Positions 44,499 through 55,760 of a stretch of 64,000 nucleotides of DNA are shown here, in pieces. Position 1 is the stretch's first letter; each line of letters starts with the position of its first letter. The notes under the pieces were generated by a model that saw nothing but the letters and a program-made list of their open reading frames with translations, did not search any database and had not been told where the DNA came from. The DNA comes from Hypomesus transpacificus (taxonomy: Eukaryota; Chordata; Actinopteri; Osmeriformes; Osmeridae). Where the stretch lies: contig NW_025813938.1 of NCBI RefSeq assembly GCF_021917145.1, positions 1,467,301-1,531,300 of the forward strand. Reading direction: 5' to 3'. The translations under genes were made by a program, and so were the position numbers.

Positions 44499-47400
44499 CT
44501 ACTCCTCCGACCGCCTGACTGGGCCGAGAAGCCGCACGCGCTCATAAAAGAGGAGGTAGGCGTTGGAGGACAGTGCCTCCTGCAGGCTGGCCTTGCGGAC
44601 CGAGTCATCTGACACCCAGAGCCACTGGGAGCTGACGGGGGAGGGGCAGCGGGCTGTGGGGGGGCAGCGGGCTGTGGGGGGGCAGCGGCAGGCCGGGGGT
44701 GGGCAGCGGCGGTACGTGACAAAGTGTCCCGAGTGCATGTCACCATGGTGGACCAGCACAGCCATCAGCTGGAACAGGTACTCCGAAGCGCTGGGGAGGT
44801 AAGGGTGTGGTATGCCACTTACGAGAGGGAACACAGTGAATCTAGAGATGTCAAACTCTGAAAAATCATGAATCGTTCTTTCCTTTAAAATGTGATCTAT
44901 GAATCTATGTTAAATCTACAGCTTGAAGCAGTCGGGGCTGTTTACCTGTAGTCGTAGGTAAAGTTGAGTTGTGGGTTCAGACCAGGTGAGCGAAGGAAGG
45001 AAGTTCCATTGGACAGGGGCTTGTTGTTGTTGAGGTGCTCCGCACCTGAGTGGACGAAGGTGATGTCAATCAAATACATTTTTGTCCCCTATAAACAAGT
45101 GTAAACTAATGAGGCCCTCTGAGTTATTCAGCAACTCCAACACTGAACCGGTTAATCCGGACTTCATCCTCACTACAGAAAAAAAAACACAACACGACTA
45201 AAGACCACTGGGACATGGTGAGTGTTTGACCTACCAGCAGTGAGGTCCTTCTCCACGGCCTTCCCCGAGTCTTCTGCCTGGCTGGTCCTGGGGTAACTGT
45301 GGCTGGGCTGCTGCCTCGGCATGCTGGAGCGGTGTTTGTAGCGGTCCATGGACAGGTACTCTGTAAACTGCACGTGCTCCTGTCTCTTGATGGGCGTCCC
45401 TTCGTTCGACCAGGTGAGTCTCTGCAGGTGGATGCAGAGACACTGGGGAAGCTGGGAGGGGAGGGGACATGAGGCCAGGTGCCAAGCTTAAAACCATTGA
45501 AAAATGAAGGAAAAGTCCTGGAAAGTGTAGATGCTCTTTTACCTTTCCCAGTTTGAGCTGTTTGATGAACGTGGTCCTCTGGCTAACCAGAACTTGCCTG
45601 TTCCCTGAGGCCCCATGCTGAAGCTGAGGAAGTCCGGCCACAACAAACGCATCATTATTAATAATAATAAATGAATTTTATTTGGGGAACACCTTTAAAT
45701 ATACTCAAGGATGTCTTACGGAAAATGAGCCGATAAAAGGTTCAAAACAAAACACACCATATGGAACTAACACCCTTTCATGATACAGCCGATATAATAG
45801 TTGTATAAAAGATAAAAGTACCTTAGTGCAGTTTTCACACTCCACCTCTTTAATGGTCTCTGAGGAGATAAAGTGCTGGAGACAGTGATCCAGGGAAACG
45901 GGCCTTCCCTTTAGAAGAAACAGAGCCCATCAGTCCTCCAAACCCTCCACATCACCCTCCTAACTGCCATTACAACAGACGGCTGATTTTACAGTGGGAT
46001 GTGAAGGAGGAAACTGTACAAACATTCGATTGTGTGACTTGCTTGTGGCGATGTTTCGCTTCCCTATAACCTAATGTAGTTCACTCACCCACTGAGGCGA
46101 AGGAATCGATAGAGAGAGACTATCAAACGAGTCATATCTCACTGGACTCTGCAAAGAAGAGTACGAGACAGCATAAACACACATCTGTGTCAACAACAGT
46201 AGATCTGCACAGCCAACACATTCAGTCTCTGTTCATATCAAAATGCGCCACCTGCTGTTCACAGCGCTTGCATGCCATGTTGCTGGTAAGCCGGCCATGG
46301 AAGGGAAGCTGAGATTTCCAAGGGTTCGGTATAGGGTGTAGAGGACCTAGGAGGAAAACCATTGTGTTTAAAAACAATTCCTCAAAAACTGCTTTTGTAG
46401 ATTATCTGCTACCCTGGCTCAAAACATATGGCCCAGGTTCTCAGACATGGGTTAAGCCTGGTCTCAAAGTAAGAGAACAATTCTATGAAGATCGCCAATG
46501 AAAAGGTTTGAGGCTAAGACTAGGCTTGATCCATGGTCTGAAAAACTGGTTTGAAGTGTATTCATCACCTAACTAGACACCTAGGATGGTATTATTATGA
46601 AGCCAGACTGCATGAGTGGACAGCGATGGCGTTGCTGAGGTGACTACAGAGGCCCCGGGTGCACGTGAACCTCCTTACCTCGACTTCTACAGTGCAGAGT
46701 CTGTTCCACATCTGGCACGCTCTAATTCCAGGGGAGAGAGACGGAACTAATCAGATTCCAAAAGCACACATTCAGAGAGGTGGGGAAGGAGTGGTGGGGG
46801 AGGAGGGGTGGGGAAGGAGAGGTGGAGGAGGAGGGGTGGGGGAGGAGGGGTGGGCCGGGGGATAAGCTTGCCTCAAGGGACTGCATGTCGAAGAGGGGGG
46901 CTACTTTAGGTTGTCGGTCTCGCTCCTCCTCCAGGGAGGACGTGAGCACGTGGAAGAGTTCGTGGGCGTCCTGGAGACGACACAGGAGACACGACACTCA
47001 CGTTACCGTCACATCTGCACCAATCACATCGGCGCCCGCCGATGACATCACCCAGCGGCACAGACGGTGTGTCTCCGACTGCTCACCTGCTCCTCGAAGG
47101 AGGCGATGTGCCAGCGGTACAGCCTGAGAACATCCAGGAGGCAGCCGGCGTCCAGCAGGTCCTCCTCCGCGGGGCCGTCGCTCGACAGAGCTGCAGACCA
47201 CAACATCGCCATCACAGTCAAGCTCAACATCTCCCTAAATGTCCTTTCATTCTGGACTTCCAATCAAAGCTGAAATTATTATGTCATAACAAAACCCACA
47301 TATTAAGAGCGATTTGAACCTACGCCATCTAGATTTACAGTGAAACGCTCTACCACGAGCTGTCCCTGTTCCTCAACACGTGACACAGACTGAGAGGACT

Positions 47401-48782
47401 AACAGAGGCCTCCAGCACCAATGACAGACCTGTGAGGAGTTCCAGGAGGGTGCTGGACAGCTGGTGGTCCTTCGCCGGCTCTCCCTCCGATCCTCCTCTC
47501 CGGTGCGTACTCTTCTCCAGCCATTTGATGAAGGAGGGGCAGGCTGCCAAGCCCTGGAGCAGTGAGTTCAGGAAGCAGGTGTTTCCCAGGTTCAGCAAGC
47601 CAGGCACCATACCTGTGAGAAGGGTGGACGGTTGTTGTTAAGGTCCCTACGTCACCAACACATTGAAATATAGGTGTTACAGGTTAATCTGGGGAATCTC
47701 TCCCCGTTTTACCCCTCTTCCTCCTCTTGCCATCTGTTATTGGTCCCCATAAAACATAAACACCGGCTGCCATGGCCGCCGCAATCCCGCCGATGACTCC
47801 CCAGTTTTTCATCATCTTGTTTCTGAAAGTTGAGATGAGCGATGCAACTGACAACGTTACCTTGATGAGATTTACTGGCGCGCACACATTACGAATGCTA
47901 GCCTAAATCCTCACCTCCATGCTCCCCTGCCCTGTAGCTTACAACTAAGGCTGGCTGTCAATGATCAAACATAGACCGCACGCTCCCAGACTGGCGCTGA
48001 GTACATTTTAAACGAAGCCTGTCTTGTCTAGCTAACAGTTGCTACAGGGTCATTGAAATCGTTTGCAAAAATGTATACAGTGTGGTTTTATAAAGACGAG
48101 GAATCTGATAAGTGTGAATGTATCAATGCAACTATAGTTAATTTATGTCTTGTTGATGTGAGATTAAATCGGCTTAGTTTGCATCTCATGATCCCAGACC
48201 TGATTACACAAGGTTTGGCTAAATAGCTGGTAGTTCACTACGCACAACACAAAGCCACAATGCGCAGAAGCTACAGCTGTACTAGCAAGCACGACGAAAC
48301 CATTAATTTTAAGTAATTCCAACACTTTTAGATCGTAGTGTATACTTTATTGATATACAATATATATACTTTATATTTACTATTTTTATAGTAAATGTTT
48401 TATGACACTAAAAACAGACAAACAGACAAACACTCTCGTCTATGACAACGAACACCGGCTAACTAGATGGCTTGTCTAGGTTTGAAGATAGCTAGACAAC
48501 CCAATCGGTCTGTTTGTTTTTAGCAAGCTACCAGTATTACACATACATGTGTAGCTAGTACTACTACGTCCATGCATTGCACAGACAGAGTTAGCTAGCT
48601 TGCTAGGTAGTTAGCTAGCCTTTTTTTTTAAGCAAGTGGATTATTTTTCTCTATCCATTGAGTGGTATAATGTCTACAATGTATTTTTGTTAAATTGTAT
48701 TTAGTTCGAACCTGACAGTGGACCCAGACCTCAGAAACTCCCGGATAAGATTTTCAGATGTCTCTTGCCTGCACCACGCCAT
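44499..48782 (-). CDS. usp30: Mitochondrial ubiquitin hydrolase USP30
   Basis: Outer-mitochondrial-membrane deubiquitinase that opposes PINK1/parkin mitophagy. Exons (5' to 3'): 48712-48782, 47713-47822, 47430-47612, 47087-47190, 46872-46970, 46679-46721, 46252-46346, 46089-46148, 45822-45908, 45543-45623, 45235-45451, 44946-45045, 44499-44790; 513 residues (human 517). The small first exon (MAWCRQETSENLIREFLRSG) matches the human N-terminus. Then the membrane anchor WGVIGGIAAAMAAGVYVLWG and basic KRRKRG, catalytic Cys in NLGNTCFLNSLLQG, zinc CxxC pairs (CKRCEQ; CENCTK), catalytic His in HSGHFVTYRR and the Ser of WLWVSDD. The intron after 46872 has a GC donor. A short Cys-Pro repeat (CPPTAR twice) in the last exon is unlike human. 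Confidence 0.95.
46773..46860. repeat. GGTGGGGGAGGAGG array in usp30 intron
   Basis: Purine-rich on plus, pyrimidine-rich in the usp30 transcript. It lies in the short intron 46722-46871, a few bases after the GC donor. Confidence 0.85.
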
Positions 48783-49974
48783 TCTGAGTTATACCATGTT
48801 CACACCTCGCCATTCGGAACTTTAAACAAGCGTCCTGGTTTTGGCGGATTGTTTACGAAGACGTACCAAGAAAAGTCATGTTCGCAAGCGTCATCGTCAC
48901 AACCATAGACATTTGTCTACGACGACAACAACCAAAAAATAATAGTGCGCAAATTATTCCGAAAGTGACGTTGTAGTTTACAGGTGTGTATGTGAGTCAG
49001 AGAAAGTTATCAGTCGTTTTTCTGTTTTACTCAGTGGAACAGAATCATCCATTTTAAAACAATCATCTGATTGACCAAAAACACTTAATTAAAGTTGTTG
49101 AGACTAGTAGGAAAAAGTGGGAACCCAATTCAGATGTTGATATACTTAAAACCGAGGAAACGTTTATAAGGAGACTCCTTCAAATGTTACAGTAGGTCAA
49201 ATGTTCTGCCCTCAAGGTTCAGGTGAACAGTCTACAGATCAGGAGGCTATTTCAGATCATTTACAGTGACAGTAGGCTACTCAAAAGACCTCGTTATATT
49301 ATAAAATGACACAACTATTTTTTGGGGGGGATCAAATAACAATTTCATCAGGCTACATATCATTGGGCGATGGACTGGTGACGATTTCCTACATGGTGGG
49401 TATTTAATGCATGCAGTTATTTATTGACAGTTGCATTTTTGTATTTTCAGTAAGTCCTACAGATTATTAAGTAACACTTTGAATGTCCAGAAGGCTTGAA
49501 TAATACTCACATTAGACCTTTAAGGCCAACTAATGTGATTGACGATTACTAAGATGCTCGAGCTTTGGTACTTCAGACAAATTGGCGTATGTAGATCGGT
49601 GCGATCCTAGAAGTTGCATCTATATCGTCATGTTCCACTTGTGAAAAAAACACTCAAAGACTGTCATGCCGACATTGTGTTTATTGGTAGCTTATTGACT
49701 ATTGGTCTGTAAATATGTCTATATAACTTGGCTGATAAGAAGTTCCTCAAATTACTGGAATTGTCAGACTAAGATCATTACCTATCTTGACGGCAGTCGC
49801 CCTCCGGCCTATGACACGCCACGGGAAGGAGATTTCCTGCCTCTTATTGGCTGTCCGCTGACAACCAGAACAGGTCGCTCTCCGCTCGTCGTGGTGCTGA
49901 AATCTCTGCTCATTATGATAACAATGCAAAGGCAATGACACAAAACATCGTGAGAATCGACAAATACCACCAAA
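48783..49974. promoter_or_regulatory. Head-to-head interval of usp30 and svop
   Basis: 1.2 kb between the two start codons, so it must contain both promoters and 5' UTRs. AT-rich; no repeat or motif I would single out. Confidence 0.45.
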
Positions 49975-52900
49975 ATGGACGATGATTTGTTTCAGCTCAG
50001 ACAACTGCCGTGAGTATCCTAAACAAAATATATTTGCAGCCTCCTACGTCTCATTTGATCTTAACTGGGCCATTTTGCTAACCCGTCGCCCTTAGGCACA
50101 GTGGCACAGTGCACATTGTGGTCGTTTGATTCACTTTGCCCATATTTGGGGTGACAGCATTTGAGTATTTCAGCATTGATAATTATATATATAAAAATGC
50201 ATTTCTGGGGTTTCCTTTACAAGAAAATGGCATCGTGCACTCTGCTAAAAACAGTGCTGTCATGTCGAGGACTTACGTACAGATTGTTTACATGTCGCTC
50301 GTAATTCAAATAGTGTGGATTCCGACACACCACGTTATCTACTTAATCAACACGTTATAATTGTTCAGTTGACTCTTTGAAGCGTTTGATATATTGGTAG
50401 TCAATTCGGAACTACGTTCCTGCGCTGGTTAGATGGAGCCTGTGTACACACAAGCTCGTCCATTCATAAGATCAAACCACTAGACACTAAAGACACAGGC
50501 CTGCTACAATTCCATAGGGTTGCATGGGTACGGGTTGGCGCATACGGTGTGACCTACCATGCAAGCCTCCATTTCAGACTACAAAACAACACACATCTAC
50601 CCATCAGGATGAGATTCTCCCCCGCAGTACTGAAATAAACCGAAAGACTGCATTTCAAGACCCGTGCCCTTGATGTTTAGCTGTGTTCTAACAGCCCATG
50701 GCAATTCTGTTCTGTAATTACAATAATTACGGCGTGGCTTCTATGGCAGCCTCTGTGTAGCTTCCTCACTGTGTCGTGTTCCAGGAGTAGTTTGCTATTT
50801 CAAAGTGAAACTGTAAAACTGTCGACATGCAGAACTCCTTGTCACTTGGCAGATAGCCCTCGTGTAGAGATAGGTGTTTCATGTAAAATCCGTTTCATAG
50901 TTTGACAATCCATTCACAAAGCGCAGGAAGCGCAGAAGGGAAAAATCACCAAGGCAACAGCCTCTAGTTCTCAGCCTCTGCTGGCGCGAGCTCCAGCGAG
51001 CTCTCTGAACCGGTCCCCATCTTCACCCCTCTGCGCTCTCTCCCCTGCAGAGTTGTCAAGTTCCGTCGCACGGGTGAGAGCGTGCGCTCGGATGAGGAAG
51101 ACGGAGGGAGAGAGCTGGAGGAGCCAGCCGACGTGAGGCACTTGGACCTGGAGTCTGTCGCCCTCGCGGACGGAGCTCCGGTTCCACGAGAGTTCGCTAA
51201 CCCGACCGACGGTACGATCGCGTTCTTCTTCGTTCACCCCTCTGGTGTCCCGTTCCAACTCACCCTGCCTCCTGTCTCTACCTGTGAACCGCCATCAAAA
51301 GGACTAATAGGACTAGCAAACAGCCTATGCATGTTTGTTAGTCCTAGTTGTGACCCAAGCAAAAAACACGCAGGTAATGCTATAATGGGAAATTATGCAA
51401 AGTCACAAACAAACAGGCAGCGCATGTTTATGACATTGCATCATTTCCCACAGTAGCATTACCTGCTTGTTTTTTTTAAATTGTCTCTGATTGGGGGATG
51501 TTGACACACCTGTCGTTGCCATAGACACGTTCATGGTGGAGGATGCTGTGGAAGCTATTGGCTTCGGAATGTTCCAGTGGAAACTCTCCATCCTTACTGG
51601 CCTGTCCTGGGTGAGCTGGCAGGACACACAATCATACCTGATATGCATCTGGAGCTAGATTTAGATCCACTGTAAAGGATGTTCCTGTAACGTTAATGAT
51701 ATGTACGACATCTATTCATTTAGCTTTCATCCTAAGTGACGTATGGTGGGGTGGGTAGGATTTGAACCTGGGACCTCGTGACTCTCAGTCACTTTAACAC
51801 ATTAACCACCGAGCTCCACCCGAGTGTGCGTAGCTGAAAGCGTGTTCTGACTGGTGTTCCTGTGTGCGCCCCGGGTCAGATGGCCGACGCCATGGAGATG
51901 ATGATCCTCAGTATCCTGGCTCCGCAGCTTCACTGTGAGTGGAAGCTTCCCAGCCTGGAGGTGGCGCTGCTTACCTCGGTGAGTCCCCGACACGCTCCCC
52001 CCGCCCCGCCTCCCGCAGAGGGAGAGGGGAAACGAGGGTGACGGGTAACCCTCAGTAACGTCTCCACGGGGACTGACGTCAGTTGTCCTGTGTCGTTTGG
52101 CCCAGGTGGTGTTCATAGGGATGATGATCAGCTCCTCACTATGGGGGAACATATCTGACAAGTATGGTAGGAAAACGGTGAGTTCGGCTGGATTCAGAAA
52201 TGTTGTGCTGTTTATGGGAAGGCATGTGTGTGTGGTGCAGGTAATTACAGGGTGTGTGTGGCAGAGACAGTAACGTTGTGTGTGTGTTTGGCAGAGACAG
52301 TAATGGTATGTGTGGTTTAGACAGTAATGGTGTGTATGTGTGCGTGCAGGGCCTGAAGATGAGTGTTCTGTGGACCCTGTTCTATGGCCTGCTGAGTGCC
52401 TTTGCCCCGGTCTATGGATGGATCCTGTTCCTGCGCGCCCTGGTCGGCTTCGGCATCGGGGGAGCTCCACAGTCGTAAGTGTTTCCCCGTGATACGGATC
52501 CCCGCTATAGGGTTCCCCATCATCCATGATTCACAGTTCCCAGTGATCCAGTTCCCCGTAATAACAACCTGCTGGCACTCTCATTAACGCTTGCTGTCTG
52601 TAGTCAGGAATATTGCCTTGATTGTAATCAGGGTTAACTGTGAGGTGTGTTTCCAGGGTAACGCTGTACGCAGAGTTCCTGCCCATGAGGTCCAGAGCCA
52701 CGTGCATTCTGCTGATAGAGGTAGGACCTCCACACTCTCCTCCACCCTCTCCACCCTCCCCTCACCTCCATGCTCTCCACCCTCCCCTCACCTCCACCCT
52801 CTCCACCCTCCCCTCACCTCCACGCTCTCCACCCTCCCCTCACCTCCACCCTCTCCACCCTCCCCTCACCTCCACCCTCTCCACCCTCCCCTCACCTCCA

Positions 52901-55380
52901 CCCTCTCCACCCTCCCCTCACCTCCACGCTCTCCACCCTCCCCTCACCTCCACGCTCTCCACCCTCCCCTCACCTCCACCCTCTCCACCCTCCCCTCACC
53001 TCCACCCTCTCCACCATCCCCTCACCTCCACGCTCTCCACCCTCCCCTCACCTCCACCCTCTCCACCCTCCCCTCACCTCCACGCTCTCCACCCTCCCCT
53101 CACCTCCACCCTCTCCACCCTCCCCTCACCTCCACCCTCTCCACCCTCCCCTCACCTCCACGCTCTCCACCCTCCCCTCACCTCCACGCTCTCCACCCTC
53201 CCCTCACCTCCACCCTCTCCACCCTCCCCTCACCTCCACCCTCTCCACCATCCCCTCACCTCCACGCTCTCCACCCTCCCCTCACCTCCACCCTCTCCAC
53301 CCTCCCCTCACCTCCACGCTCTCCACCCTCCCCTCACCTCCACCCTCTCCACCCTCCCCTCACCTCCACCCTCTCCACCCTCCCCTCACCTCCACCCTCT
53401 CCACCATCCCCTCACCTCCACCCTCTCCACCCTCCCCTCACCTCCACCCTCTCCACCCTCCCCTCACCTCCACCCTCTCCACCCTCCCCTCACCTCCACC
53501 CTCTCCACCATCCCCTCACCTCCACCCTCTCCACCCTCCCCTCACCTCCACCCTCTCCACCCTCCCCTCACCTCCACGCTCTCCACCCTCCCCTCACCTC
53601 CACCCTCTCCACCCTCCCCTCACCTCCACCCTCTCCACCATCCCCTCACCTCCACCCTCTCCACCCTCCCCTCACCTCCACCCTCTCCACCCTCCCCTCA
53701 CCTCCACCCTCTCCACCCTCCCCTCACCTCCACCCTCTCCACCCTCCCCTCACCTCCACCCTCTCCACCCTCCCCTCACCTCCACCCCTATCTCTAGTTC
53801 TCTCTTCTCATTCTCCCCTTTTGCCCCTTTCTCATTCTCAGTCTGCAAACCATGTATAGCCCTGCCAAGGCCGTGTCTACATTTAACTAAAAAATTATTT
53901 AAATTCCAACCTTGATTGATTTGAGAGCAGCGTGTGTGGGCTTATCTGAGTGACCTTCCGGATTCAGTGTGTGTGCTGTTACTTAGCAGCAGGGCTGACC
54001 TCAACACTGGATCCATCAAGCTGCTGCTGTATGTGCCAGGAAAACCATCAACCCAACTATTAGCTGCTGTGTTTTTGTTGTGGTGCTCTGCAGATCTTCT
54101 GGGCGTTGGGCACGGTGTTCGAGGTGCTTCTGGCCATCCTGGTGATGCCGTCGCTGGGCTGGCGCTGGCTTTTAGGCCTCTCCACCCTCCCCCTCTTCCT
54201 CTTCGCCTTCCTCAGTTACGTGAGTGTGACGATCGGAGCTTTTGGTACATTGACATTTAGTCATCTAGCAGACGCTCTTAGCCAGAGCGACTTACATTAA
54301 GTACAGGGACATTCCCCCTGAGGCAAGTAGGGTGAAGTGCCTTGCCCAAGGACACAATGTCATTGACACAGCCGTAATCGAACTGGAAACCTAACCGTCA
54401 ACCTTCTGATTAATAGCCCGATTCCCTAACCGCTCAGCATTCTGACCCCGTATTTTGTGTATCGGGGACAGGTACAGCCTCGCGGTAGAGCATGCGTCTG
54501 CTAAATGAATACGTTAGCATACAATAGATGTAAGCGAGGGGGATTACACACTATTCAACCCCACGTGTAGCTGTTGAAGTGTTGGCCTCTCACCGCTCTG
54601 TTCGTGTGAACAGTGGCTCCCTGAGAGCGCCCGCTACGACGTCCTGACGGGGAACCAGGAGAAGGCTCTGGCCACGCTGAAGCGGATCGCCACGGAGAAC
54701 GGAGCGCCCATGCCCCTGGGGAAGCTCATAGCTGCTAGACAGGTGCTGGTACTGCAGATAGTGACGCACACTCGAGCAGTCATACCACACGACAACAACA
54801 ACAGATGTATTTATAAAGGCGTATTTGAAAACAACACACGTTGACAATAATGCTGTAGACTTTGAATCACAAATACAAGGAACACAGACACAAACATAGA
54901 AGCCACTGCTCCTAGGCATGAAGGCACGACGCATGATACAGTTGTTCATCCTGACAGGGAAATTAGAACGTGTCAGCTTGTGTTCCACTCCTGTGTTAAT
55001 GTGTGGGTTGTGTTAATGTGTGGGTTGTGTTCATGTGTCTGTTGTGTTCATGTGTCTGTTGTATTTCAGGAGGATCGTGGGAAGATTCAGGATCTCTTCT
55101 CACCACACTTTCGCTGGACCACCATTCTGTTATGGTTTATTTGGTAAGGACCTTTTTTTAGACGGAGGAAAACGTTAAAATCATGACCTTGTAAAAAGCA
55201 GACGCTTTTATCCAAAGCGACGCACAGAGCAGCAGAACATCTAGGATCTGAAGTGCATAAATCTAATAGTGTTTTGGTGGTCAGAGTTACATAGTTTGAT
55301 TAAAGTTATACATCGAAGCCACCATCTTTAATTAACTCAGTATCCCCCAGTGGGAGGCCTGGAGGATGACAGCTATGTTT

Positions 55381-55466
<86 letters not shown>

Positions 55467-55521
55467 TCTCTCTCTCTCTCTCCCTCTCCCTCTCTCCCTC
55501 TCTCCCTCTCCCTCTCTCCCT

Positions 55522-55571
<50 letters not shown>

Positions 55572-55662
55572 TCTCTCTCCCTGTCTCTCCCTCTCTCACT
55601 CTCCCTCTCTCCCTCTCTCCCTCTCTCTCTCCCTGTCTCTCCCTCTCTCACTCTCCCTCTCT

Positions 55663-55760
<98 letters not shown>

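Noticed and set aside
47823-47884. usp30 start at 47884 (MCAPVNLIK...)
   Set aside because: It reads through intron sequence ending CTTTCAG; the exon at 48712-48782 gives a better, human-like N-terminus.
52591-53915. Pro/His/Leu-rich frames up to 422 residues
   Set aside because: The 26-bp minisatellite of svop intron 7 gives open frames in all three registers.
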